From: Streptomyces sp. R44
GTDB taxonomy: Bacteria; Actinomycetota; Actinomycetes; Streptomycetales; Streptomycetaceae
Length of the DNA: 64,000 bases
Reading direction: 5' to 3'
NCBI RefSeq assembly: GCF_041053105.1
Contig: NZ_CP163444.1
Span: 6,976,501 to 7,040,500 of the forward strand
The notes beneath the pieces are model-generated. The model was given only the letters and a program-made list of their open reading frames with translations. It ran no database searches and was not told the origin of the DNA. Positions 9,722-17,227 of this stretch are shown here, piece by piece. The stretch's first letter is position 1. Every line of letters starts with the position of its first letter. The translations under genes were made by a program, and so were the position numbers.

Positions 9722-9890
9722 CCCGTCCGACGGACCGTCTGAAGCCGGCGTCCGACGAACCGTCCGACGAACCGTCCGACGCCCGCCGTCCGACGAACCG
9801 TCCGACGCCCGCCGTCCGACGCGCATGCCCTACGGGAGCCGCCCTCTCACGGGAGCCGCCCTCTCACGGGAGCCGCCGTCCGACGGGAGT
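9722..9890. repeat. Mixed short tandem repeats downstream of the ThuA gene
   Basis: The block contains repeated GTCCGACGAACC units alternating with GTCCGACGCCCGCC. It is followed by a 17-bp unit beginning ACGGGAGCC that repeats about two and a half times. No coding frame is convincing. It fills most of the 278-bp gap before the inositol-phosphate-synthase-like gene. Confidence 0.85.
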
Positions 9891-9901
9891 CCGCCACAGC
9901 C

Positions 9902-9941
9902 GACGGTGGGCGGGGAGGCGCCGTACCCCCCGCCCACCGTC
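9902..9941. terminator. Strong 14-bp stem-loop upstream of the Ebo-type operon
   Basis: GACGGTGGGCGGGG (9902-9915) is perfectly complementary to CCCCGCCCACCGTC (9928-9941), with a 12-base loop. It most likely ends transcription of the ThuA gene. It sits only 50 bases before the ATG at 9992, so a role in the leader of the downstream operon is also possible. Confidence 0.65.
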
Positions 9942-9991
9942 ACCACCACCCCCCTTCTCCTCCAGCTCTCCTCCAGAGGGAGGCCGACGCC

Positions 9992-11122
9992 ATGACCACC
10001 GCACCCCGCACCGGAATCTGGCTCATCGGCGCGAGAGGCTCCGTCGCCACCACCACCGTGGCCGGCTGCGCCGCCCTCGTCGCCGGACTCCACCCGCCCA
10101 CCGGCATGGCCACCGAGACACCCGACCTCGCCGACGCCGGCCTCCCCCCGCTCGCCTCCCTCGTCTTCGGCGGCCACGACACCACCGACTGCCCCCTCCC
10201 CAAACGCGCCGAACAACTCACCACCGCCGGCGTCCTCCCGCACGGCCTCGCCCACGCCGTCGCCACCGAACTCGAAGCCGCCGACCTCGAGATCCGCCCC
10301 GGCGGACCCGCCCCCGGCGACACCCGCACCGACGAACAGCTCATCACCGCCTTCACCATCGACCTGACGGACTTCCGCCGAAGGATTGGCCTGGACCGCG
10401 TCGTGGTCGTCAATGTGGCCTCCACGGAGCCGGCGTCGGGGGGCGCCGGGCTCCCACCCAGCACCCTCTACGCCGCAGCGGCACTCCGCGCCGGCTGCCC
10501 GTACGTCAACTTCACCCCGTCCACCGGACTGCGACACCCCGCCCTCGCCGCACCGCTCGCCGCCACCGGACTGCCCCACGCGGGCCGCGACGGCAAGACC
10601 GGACAGACCCTCCTGCGAGCCGTGCTCGCCCCGATGTTCCGCCAGCGGGCCCTCACCGTACGCGCCTGGTCCGGCAGCAACCTCCTCGGCGGCGGTGACG
10701 GAGCCGCCCTCGCCGACCCCGCGGCCGCCGCCGCCAAGAACGCCGGCAAGGAACGCGTCCTCACCGACACCCTCGGCACCACCGTCGAAGGCCAGGTCCA
10801 CATCGACGACGTCCCCGCCCTGGGGGAGTGGAAGACCGCCTGGGACCACATCGCCTTCGACGGCTTCCTCGGCACCCGCATGATCCTCCAGACCCTCTGG
10901 CAGGGCTGCGACTCCGCCCTCGCCGCCCCCCTCGTCCTGGACCTCGCCCGCCTCACCGCCCGCGCCCACGAAACCGGCCGCACCGGCCCCCTCGACGACC
11001 TCGCCTTCTACTTCAAGGACCCCGAAGGCACCCCACCGGCCTCCCTCGCCGACCAGTACCACCGCCTCATCGCCTTCGGCCGCACCCTCGCCGACCCCAC
11101 CCCGGGGCAGGGCGCCCGATGA
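9992..11122 (+). CDS. Inositol-3-phosphate-synthase-like cyclase (first gene of Ebo-type operon)
   Basis: This 376-residue cytoplasmic enzyme belongs to the myo-inositol-1-phosphate synthase family, which converts glucose 6-phosphate to inositol phosphate with an internal NAD redox cycle. The Rossmann start is GIWLIGARGSVATTT. The family motifs TLYAAAALRAGCPYVNFTPS, GRDGKTGQT, SGSNLLGGGDG and HIDDVPALGEWKTAWDHIAF are visible. It is the first gene of seven that overlap or nearly touch. In described Ebo clusters a sugar-phosphate cyclase (EboD, 3-dehydroquinate-synthase-like) fills this role, and none is visible here. I infer that this enzyme supplies the cyclitol precursor. It is unlikely to be the housekeeping enzyme because it is embedded in this operon. 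Confidence 0.85.
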   Translation: MTTAPRTGIWLIGARGSVATTTVAGCAALVAGLHPPTGMATETPDLADAGLPPLASLVFGGHDTTDCPLPKRAEQLTTAGVLPHGLAHAVATELEAADLEIRPGGPAPGDTRTDEQLITAFTIDLTDFRRRIGLDRVVVVNVASTEPASGGAGLPPSTLYAAAALRAGCPYVNFTPSTGLRHPALAAPLAATGLPHAGRDGKTGQTLLRAVLAPMFRQRALTVRAWSGSNLLGGGDGAALADPAAAAAKNAGKERVLTDTLGTTVEGQVHIDDVPALGEWKTAWDHIAFDGFLGTRMILQTLWQGCDSALAAPLVLDLARLTARAHETGRTGPLDDLAFYFKDPEGTPPASLADQYHRLIAFGRTLADPTPGQGAR

Positions 11123-12186
11123 CCGGCCGCGCCGCCGGAACGGCACGCGCCTGGGCGGAGCTGCTCCGCGTCTCCGCACTGCCCTCCGTACCCGGCGACG
11201 CCCTCGCCGGAGCCGCCACCACCGGGGCCCGCCCCGGCCGCGGCACCCTCCACGCCATCGGCGCCTCCCTCTGCCTGTACGAGGCGGGCATGGCCCTCAA
11301 CGACTGGGCCGACCGCCACGAGGACGCCCTCGAACGCCCCCATCGGCCCCTCCCCTCGGGCCGCGTCACACCCGGCGCCGCCCTGGCCGCCTCGGCGGCA
11401 CTGACCCTCGCCGGCCTCGGCCTCGCCTCCCGCGCAGGCCGCCCCGCCCTCGTCACGGCCACCGCCCTCGCCACCACCGTCTGGGCCTACGACCTCGGCC
11501 TCAAACACACCCCGGCCGGCCCCGCCACCATGGCCACCGCCCGCGCCCTCGACCTCCTCCTCGGCGCGCTCGCCTCAGCCAAGCCGACACCCCGACCCGC
11601 CCTCGACGCCGCCCGCGCCCTCCCTTCCGCCGCCCCCGACGCCGCCCGTGCCCACCCTTCCCCCGCCGCCCTCGACGCCGCCCGCGCCCTCCCCTCCGCC
11701 CGCCGCCCTCCTCGCCGCCCACACCTACGCCGTCACCGCCGTCTCCCGACACGAAACCCGGGGCGGCTCCACCCGCACCCCCCTCGCCGCCCTCGCCGTG
11801 ACCCTGGCGGTCGCCGGAGCGACCTCGGGCACGGGGAAGGGCGCCGTCACCGGAGAGGTCCCGCGGAATCCGCCTCCCCCGGGGGCCCCCGCCCCCCCCC
11901 CCCCCCCCCCCCCCCACCCTCCCCGCTCCCACCTCCCCCCTCTCCCGTCGGCTCGGGCCATGGCTGGTCCTCGCCTACGCCCGCACCCCCCGCCACCCTC
12001 CTCCTGCACGCCGCGCTCAACCCGTCCGCGGCGCTCACCGAGCGGGCCGTCGGAGGTGGGATCCGGGCGACGATCCCGCTCCAGGCCGCGCTGGCCGCCC
12101 GAGGTGGGGCGCCCGGGACCGCGCTCGCCCTCCTCGGCCTGGTCCCGGCCGCCCGCGCACTCGCCCGAAAGGTGAGCCCGACATGA
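11119..12186 (+). CDS. eboC: UbiA-family prenyltransferase, EboC-like, with two compensating frameshifts
   Basis: This is a membrane prenyltransferase. The ATG overlaps the previous stop (ATGA). The N-terminal part is clear: ELLRVSALPSVPGDALAG, then MALNDWADRHEDALERPHRPL, which holds the family's NDxxD-type Mg-diphosphate motif. Near 11706 family-like sequence leaves this frame and continues in frame +2 (LLAAHTYAVTAVSRHETRGG, then hydrophobic sequence). After a 24-C tract (11892-11915) it returns to the original frame (LLLHAALNPSAALTERAV). The original frame stays open throughout, but its middle third is Arg/Pro/His-rich shadow-like sequence. A disrupted gene, a phase-variable gene or an assembly error are all possible. 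Its job would be to prenylate the operon's intermediate. Confidence 0.75.
   Translation: MTGRAAGTARAWAELLRVSALPSVPGDALAGAATTGARPGRGTLHAIGASLCLYEAGMALNDWADRHEDALERPHRPLPSGRVTPGAALAASAALTLAGLGLASRAGRPALVTATALATTVWAYDLGLKHTPAGPATMATARALDLLLGALASAKPTPRPALDAARALPSAAPDAARAHPSPAALDAARALPSARRPPRRPHLRRHRRLPTRNPGRLHPHPPRRPRRDPGGRRSDLGHGEGRRHRRGPAESASPGGPRPPPPPPPPPSPLPPPPSPVGSGHGWSSPTPAPPATLLLHAALNPSAALTERAVGGGIRATIPLQAALAARGGAPGTALALLGLVPAARALARKVSPT
11601..11706. repeat. Imperfect 33/36/37-bp triplication inside eboC-like gene
   Basis: Three adjacent copies start at 11601, 11634 and 11670, each containing CGACGCCGCCCG, and encode variations of LDAARALPSA. Their lengths are 33, 36 and 37 bases. The third copy carries one base more than a multiple of three, and the protein-like frame changes at exactly this point. 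Confidence 0.85.
11892..11915. repeat. Homopolymer of 24 cytosines inside eboC-like gene
   Basis: An uninterrupted run of 24 C lies within the coding region. The second frame change of the prenyltransferase gene coincides with it. Tracts of this length are prone to slippage in the cell and to errors in sequencing. Confidence 0.98.
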
Positions 12187-13094
12187 GCCACCCCTCCCCG
12201 GTAGGCCACCCCGACGACGGCACGGCACTCCGCCCCGCCCCCCGCTTCGGCTACGGCACCAACGGGCTCGCCGACCTCCGTCTCGACGACGCCCTCGCGC
12301 TGCTCGCCGACCTCGGCTACGACGGTGTCGGGCTGACCCTCGACCACATGCACCTCGACCCCCTCGCCCCCGACCTGGCCGCCCGCACCGCCCGGGTCGC
12401 CCGGCGCCTGGGCGAGCTCGGGCTCGGTGTGACCGTCGAGACCGGCGCCCGCTACGTCCTGGACCCGCGCCGCAAGCACGGCCCGTCGCTGCTCGACCCG
12501 GACCCGGAGGACCGCGCCGCCCGCGTACGACTCCTCCTGCGGGCCGTGCGGGTGGCCGCCGACCTCGGCGCGCACGCCGTGCACTGCTTCAGCGGCACCC
12601 TCCCCGCCGGCACCCCGTCCGACGAGGCCTGGAAGCGGCTCGTCTCCTCACTCCCTCCCGTCCTGGAGGCCGCCGAAGCGGCCCGCGTGCCCCTCGCCGT
12701 CGAACCCGAACCCGGTCATCTCCTCGCCACCCTCGACGACTTCCACCACGTGCGCGGTCTCCTCGGAAACCCCCCTCCCTCGGTCCTCGGTCTCACCCTC
12801 GACATCGGCCACTGCCAGTGCCTCGAACCCCTCCCTCCCGCCGACTGCCTCCGCACCGCCGCCCCCTGGATCCACCACGTCCAGATCGAGGACATGCGAC
12901 GCGGTGTGCACGAACACCTCCCGTTCGGCGACGGGGAGATCGACTTCCCGCCCGTCCTGGCCGCCCTGGCGGAACTCACCGCGGCCGGCTACCCGGGCCT
13001 GACGGTCGTCGAGCTGCCCCGGCACTCCCACGCCGGCCCCGAACTCGCTCGCTCCTCCCTCTCGTTCCTGCGCCAGGAGACCCCGGCATGCTGA
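12183..13094 (+). CDS. Sugar phosphate isomerase/epimerase, AP_endonuc_2 TIM barrel
   Basis: This 303-residue cytoplasmic TIM-barrel protein is the third gene of the Ebo-type operon. The ATG overlaps the preceding stop (ATGA). Metal-binding candidates are in PLAVEPEPGH, LTLDIGHCQC, WIHHVQIEDM and TVVELPRHSH. These match the E/D-H/H/E pattern of xylose-isomerase-like enzymes. It probably acts on a sugar or cyclitol phosphate in the same pathway as the inositol-phosphate-synthase-like enzyme. It is distinct from the EboE-like protein two genes downstream. Confidence 0.85.
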   Translation: MSHPSPVGHPDDGTALRPAPRFGYGTNGLADLRLDDALALLADLGYDGVGLTLDHMHLDPLAPDLAARTARVARRLGELGLGVTVETGARYVLDPRRKHGPSLLDPDPEDRAARVRLLLRAVRVAADLGAHAVHCFSGTLPAGTPSDEAWKRLVSSLPPVLEAAEAARVPLAVEPEPGHLLATLDDFHHVRGLLGNPPPSVLGLTLDIGHCQCLEPLPPADCLRTAAPWIHHVQIEDMRRGVHEHLPFGDGEIDFPPVLAALAELTAAGYPGLTVVELPRHSHAGPELARSSLSFLRQETPAC

Positions 13095-13642
13095 CCGAAA
13101 CCGCCCGAGCCTGGCTGGACACCGCCCTCGCCGATGCCGCCGGCGGCACCCCCGCCTGGGAACCCCACTTCGTGGCCGCCGGTCGGCACTGCGGCCCCGC
13201 GCACGCGGACGAGGTCCGCACCCGCCTCCTCCGGGCAGCCGGCGCCGGGCCCGACACCCTCGCCCGCCTCTACCACCACGGCACCGCCGCCGAACGCCGC
13301 GCCGTCCTCGTGGCCCTCCCCTCCCTCGTCACCGGCCCGCAGGCCCTGCCCCTCGTCGAGGACGCCCTCCGCACCCACGACACCACCCTCGTCGCCGCCG
13401 CCCTCGGCCCCTACGCCGCCACCCACCTCACCCCCCACGCCTGGCGGCACGCCCTCCTCAAGTGCCTGTTCACCGGAGTCCCGGTCGCCGCCGTGGCCGG
13501 TCTCGCCGAGCGCGCCGCCGGTGACACCGAACTCGCCCGGATGCTCGCCGACCACGCCGCCGAACGCACCGCCGCAGGCCGCCCCCTCCCCGCCGACCTG
13601 GCCCGCGTCCTCGTCCTCACCGCCCCCGCCGAGGAGTCCTGA
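13088..13642 (+). CDS. eboA: EboA-domain protein
   Basis: This 184-residue protein of unknown biochemical function is named after the first gene of the Ebo cluster. It is largely alpha-helical, with no signal peptide or obvious catalytic motif; the segment HAWRHALLKCLFTGVPVAAVAGL is typical of the family as I recall it. The ATG at 13088 overlaps the upstream stop by seven bases, and the next gene starts inside its stop (TGATG). In cyanobacteria and Pseudomonas the Ebo proteins are linked to making or exporting secondary metabolites. The assignment rests on this segment plus context. Confidence 0.75.
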   Translation: MLTETARAWLDTALADAAGGTPAWEPHFVAAGRHCGPAHADEVRTRLLRAAGAGPDTLARLYHHGTAAERRAVLVALPSLVTGPQALPLVEDALRTHDTTLVAAALGPYAATHLTPHAWRHALLKCLFTGVPVAAVAGLAERAAGDTELARMLADHAAERTAAGRPLPADLARVLVLTAPAEES

Positions 13643-14490
13643 TGCGCATCTTCGACCCGCACATCCACATGACCTCGCGCACCACGGACGACTACCGGGC
13701 GATGCACGGCGCCGGTGTCCGCGCCGTCGTCGAACCCTCCTTCTGGCTCGGCCAGCCCCGCACCTCGCCCGCCTCCTTCCTCGACTACTTCGACTCCCTC
13801 CTCGGCTGGGAGCCGTTCCGCGCCGCCCAGCACGGCATCGCCCACCACTGCGCCCTGGCCCTCAACCCCAAGGAGGCCAACGACCCCCGCTGTACCCCCG
13901 TCCTCGACGCGCTGCCCCGGTACCTCGCCAAGGACGGCGTCGTCGCCGTCGGCGAGATCGGGTACGACTCCCTGACACCGGCCGAGGACACCGCCCTCGC
14001 CGCCCAGCTCCAGCTCGCCGCGGACCACGGCCTGCCGGCCCTCGTCCACACCCCGCACCGCGACAAGCTCACCGGCCTGCGCCGCACGATCGACGTCGTC
14101 CGCGAGTCCGCCCTTCCCCCGGACCGCGTCCTCCTCGACCACCTCAACGAGACCACGGTCAAGGAGGCCGCCGACAGCGGCGCCTGGCTCGGCTTCTCCG
14201 TCTACCCCGACACCAAGATGGACGAGGACCGGACGGTCGCGATCCTGAAGGAGTACGGCACCGGCCGCGTCCTCGTGAACTCCGCCGCCGACTGGGGCCG
14301 GAGCGACCCCCTCAAGACCCGGGCGGTCGCCGACGCGATGCTCGCCGCCGGCTTCACGGACGACGACGTCGACCAGGTCCTGTGGCGCAACCCCGTCGCC
14401 TTCTACGGCCTGGGCGGACGCCTCCACCTCGACCTCCCCGCCCCACCGGACCTGCACGAGGGCAACTCCGTCCTCCGCGGCGGGGAATGA
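13642..14490 (+). CDS. eboB: TatD-family metal-dependent hydrolase, EboB-like
   Basis: This 282-residue cytoplasmic amidohydrolase-superfamily protein has the metal-binding motif FDPHIHM at the N-terminus. Further metal or active-site candidates are GEIGYD, VHTPHRDK, LLDHLNE and SAADWGRSDPLK, matching the TatD pattern H-x-H, E, H, H, D. It starts in the eboA stop (TGATG). EboB proteins differ from DNase TatD in residue use. I infer a small-molecule or ester hydrolase in the pathway, not a nuclease. Confidence 0.82.
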   Translation: MRIFDPHIHMTSRTTDDYRAMHGAGVRAVVEPSFWLGQPRTSPASFLDYFDSLLGWEPFRAAQHGIAHHCALALNPKEANDPRCTPVLDALPRYLAKDGVVAVGEIGYDSLTPAEDTALAAQLQLAADHGLPALVHTPHRDKLTGLRRTIDVVRESALPPDRVLLDHLNETTVKEAADSGAWLGFSVYPDTKMDEDRTVAILKEYGTGRVLVNSAADWGRSDPLKTRAVADAMLAAGFTDDDVDQVLWRNPVAFYGLGGRLHLDLPAPPDLHEGNSVLRGGE

Positions 14491-14499
14491 GGCGCCCCG

Positions 14500-15720
14500 A
14501 TGCGCTTCCGGCACCCGGACGGCTCCACCGTCCACCTCGCCTACTGCACCAACGTGCACCCGGCCGAGACCCTCGACGGCGTCCTCGCCCAGCTCCGCGA
14601 CCACTGCGAGCCGGTCCGCCGCCGCCTCGGCCGCGACCGCCTCGGCATCGGCCTCTGGCTCGCCCGGGACGCCGCCCGCTCCCTGACCGCCGACCCGGCC
14701 TCGCTCCGGGCGCTGCGTGCCGAGCTCGACCGCCGGGGCCTCGAAGTGGTCACCCTGAACGGCTTCCCCTACGAGGGCTTCGGCGCCGACGAGGTCAAGT
14801 ACCGCGTCTACCGGCCCGACTGGACCCGCCCCGAACGCCTCGCCCACACCACCGACCTGGCCCACCTCCTCGCCGCTCTCCTCCCCGAGGACGTCACCGA
14901 AGGCTCCGTCTCCACCCTCCCGCTCGCCTGGCGGACCCGATGGACCACCCGGGCCGCCGCCACCGCCCACACCGCCCTGACCAGCCTCGTCACCCGACTC
15001 GACGCCCTGGAGGACCTCACCGGGAAGAACATCCGGATCGGCCTCGAACCGGAACCCGGCTGCGCCGTCGAGACCGTCGCCGACGCCGTCGCCGCGCTCA
15101 CCTCCGCGCCGGGCCTCCGCGGCCCTCGTATCGGCGTCTGCCTCGACACCTGCCACCTCGCGACCTCCTTCGAGGACCCGCGCACCGCCCTGGAGTCGCT
15201 CGCCGACGCCGGCATCACCGTCCCCAAGGCCCAGCTCTCCGCCGCCCTGCACGCCGAGCACCCGCACCTCCCCGAGGTCAGGACCGCGCTCGCCGCCTTC
15301 GCGGAACCCCGCTTCCTCCACCAGACCCGCACCAGAACCGCCGCCGGCCTGCGCGGCACCGACGACCTCCCCGAAGCCCTGGCCACCCCGGCCCCCGGAC
15401 CCGGCGGGAAGCCCGGCACGGCCCCCGGCCACGGACTTCCCGACGCGACCCCGTGGCGCGCCCACTTCCACGTACCGCTGCATACGCCCCCCGCCCCTCC
15501 GCTCGCCTCCACGCTGCCCGTCCTCCGGGACACGCTCGCCCTCCTCGTCGGCGGCCCGCATCCCCGCACCCGCCACCTGGAGGTCGAGACCTACACCTGG
15601 CAGGTCCTCCCTCCCGACCGGCGCCCCCGCACCCGGGCCCGGCTCGCCGACGGCATCGCCGCCGAACTGACCCTGGCCCGCGACCTGCTGACCGACCTCG
15701 GCCTCAAGGAACTGCCATGA
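14500..15720 (+). CDS. eboE: Metabolite traffic protein EboE-like (TIM barrel)
   Basis: This 406-residue protein of the EboE family is related to xylose-isomerase TIM barrels. The N-terminus VHLAYCTNVHPAETLDGVLAQL is characteristic. Metal-type residues lie in IGLEPEPGC and GVCLDTCHLATSFE, and a C-terminal VETYTWQVLPP is present. It follows eboB by nine bases. Its last ten residues (LTDLGLKELP) are encoded by a 29-bp unit that is repeated twice more after the stop. A role in processing or handing over the metabolite is inferred from the cluster. Confidence 0.82.
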   Translation: MRFRHPDGSTVHLAYCTNVHPAETLDGVLAQLRDHCEPVRRRLGRDRLGIGLWLARDAARSLTADPASLRALRAELDRRGLEVVTLNGFPYEGFGADEVKYRVYRPDWTRPERLAHTTDLAHLLAALLPEDVTEGSVSTLPLAWRTRWTTRAAATAHTALTSLVTRLDALEDLTGKNIRIGLEPEPGCAVETVADAVAALTSAPGLRGPRIGVCLDTCHLATSFEDPRTALESLADAGITVPKAQLSAALHAEHPHLPEVRTALAAFAEPRFLHQTRTRTAAGLRGTDDLPEALATPAPGPGGKPGTAPGHGLPDATPWRAHFHVPLHTPPAPPLASTLPVLRDTLALLVGGPHPRTRHLEVETYTWQVLPPDRRPRTRARLADGIAAELTLARDLLTDLGLKELP

Positions 15721-15778
15721 CCGACCTCGGCCTCAAGGAACTGCCATGACCGACCTCGGCCTCAAGGAACTGCCATGA
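15692..15778. repeat. Triplicated 29-bp stop/start coupling junction with two minicistrons
   Basis: Three perfect 29-bp copies lie at 15692-15720, 15721-15749 and 15750-15778. Each contains an AAGGA ribosome-binding core and ends in ATGA, a start overlapping a stop. The ATG at 15717 and the ATG at 15746 each open a ten-residue frame (MTDLGLKELP) that ends in the next copy's ATGA. The third ATG, at 15775, is the real start of the phosphatase gene. Both parent junctions share the octamer TGACCGAC, which may have seeded the duplication. Confidence 0.95.
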
Positions 15779-17160
15779 CCGACACGCGGCCCACCCCCCT
15801 CCTGGTCCTCGACGTCGTCGGTCTCACCCCACGACTCCTCCCGCACATGCCCCACCTCGCCGCCCTCGCCCGCAGCGGCTCCCAGGCCCCGCTCTCCACC
15901 GTCCTGCCCGCCGTCACCTGCACCGCTCAGACCACCTTCCTCACCGGCACCCTCCCCGCCGAGCACGGCATCGTCGGCAACGGCTGGTACTTCCGCGAAC
16001 TCGGCGACGTCCTGCTGTGGCGCCAGCACAACGGCCTCGTCTCCGGCGACCGCCTCTGGGACGCCGCCCGCCGCGCCCACCCCGGCTACACCGTCGCCAA
16101 CATCTGCTGGTGGTACGCCATGGGCGCCGACACCGACATCACCGTCACCCCCCGACCCGTCTACTACGCCGACGGACGCAAGGAACCCGACTGCTACACC
16201 CGTCCCCCCGCCCTCCACGACGAACTCACCGAGAAGTTCGGCACCTTCCCCCTCTTCCACTTCTGGGGCCCGGGCGCCGACCTCGTCTCCAGCCGGTGGA
16301 TCGTCGACGCCACCCGGCACATCCTCCGCACCCGCCGCCCGGACCTCGCCCTCTGCTACGTCCCGCACCTCGACTACGACCTCCAGCGCTACGGCCCCGA
16401 CGATCCGCGCTCCTTCCGCGCCGCCGCCGAGCTCGACACCGTCCTCGCCCCGCTCCTCGCCGACGCCCGCGCCGAGGGACGCACGGTCGTCGCCCTCTCC
16501 GAGTACGGCATCACCCGCGCCGACCGGCCCGTCGACATCAACCGCGCCCTGCGCCGCGCCGGCCTCCTGGAGGTCCACACCCAGGACGGCATGGAGTACC
16601 TGGACCCCATGACCTCCCGGGCCTTCGCCGTGGCCGACCACCAGATCGCGCACGTCTACGTCCGACGCCCCGGCGACCTGCCGGCCGTCCGGGAAGCGCT
16701 CGCGGACCTCCCCGGTCTCGACACGCTGCTCGACGACGACGGCAAGAAGGAACACGGCCTCGACCACCCGCGCTCGGGGGAGCTGGTCGCCCTCGCCGAG
16801 CCCGACGCCTGGTTCACGTACTACTACTGGCTCGACGACGCCCGCGCCCCCGACTTCGCCCGGCTCGTCGAGATCCACCGCAAGCCCGGCTACGACCCCG
16901 CCGAACTGCTCATGGACCCGCTCGACCCGTACGTCCGGATCAGGGCGGCCAAGGAGATCGCCCGCAAGAAGCTCGGCATGCGCTACCGGCTCGCGGTCGT
17001 CCCTCTGGACCCGTCACCTCTTCGCGGCAGCCATGGCCGCCTCCCCACGAGCGAGGACGAAAGTCCGCTCATTCTGTGCTCCACCCCCCGCGCCGTAAGC
17101 GGCCGCGTCGCGGCCACCGATGTGAAGAACCTGCTGCTCAGGCTGGCCGGAGTCACGTAG
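15775..17160 (+). CDS. eboF: Alkaline-phosphatase-superfamily hydrolase, EboF / nucleotide pyrophosphatase-like
   Basis: This 461-residue protein of the phosphodiesterase/alkaline phosphatase superfamily has the nucleophile Thr region TCTAQTTFLTGTLPAEHGI. Metal-site segments are LDVVGLTPRL, YVPHLDYDLQRYG and VADHQIAHVY. Where most relatives have Asp-His (SDHG), this protein reads SEYGI, so one metal site may differ. No signal peptide is evident, so it probably acts in the cytoplasm. The start is the third ATG of the triplicated junction. It is the last gene of the coupled operon and is presumed to remove a phosphate or diphosphate group from an intermediate. Confidence 0.83.
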   Translation: MTDTRPTPLLVLDVVGLTPRLLPHMPHLAALARSGSQAPLSTVLPAVTCTAQTTFLTGTLPAEHGIVGNGWYFRELGDVLLWRQHNGLVSGDRLWDAARRAHPGYTVANICWWYAMGADTDITVTPRPVYYADGRKEPDCYTRPPALHDELTEKFGTFPLFHFWGPGADLVSSRWIVDATRHILRTRRPDLALCYVPHLDYDLQRYGPDDPRSFRAAAELDTVLAPLLADARAEGRTVVALSEYGITRADRPVDINRALRRAGLLEVHTQDGMEYLDPMTSRAFAVADHQIAHVYVRRPGDLPAVREALADLPGLDTLLDDDGKKEHGLDHPRSGELVALAEPDAWFTYYYWLDDARAPDFARLVEIHRKPGYDPAELLMDPLDPYVRIRAAKEIARKKLGMRYRLAVVPLDPSPLRGSHGRLPTSEDESPLILCSTPRAVSGRVAATDVKNLLLRLAGVT

Positions 17161-17227
17161 GACCGCCACGACCCCGACCGGAATCCAGTGAAGCAGACCC
17201 CGACGACAGCCAAGGAGTTATCCACAG

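Noticed and set aside
10828..11118. Upstream extension of the eboC-like frame
   Set aside because: Residues are Arg/Pro/His-rich, out-of-frame shadow of the INO1-like gene. The ATGA overlap at 11119 is a better start.
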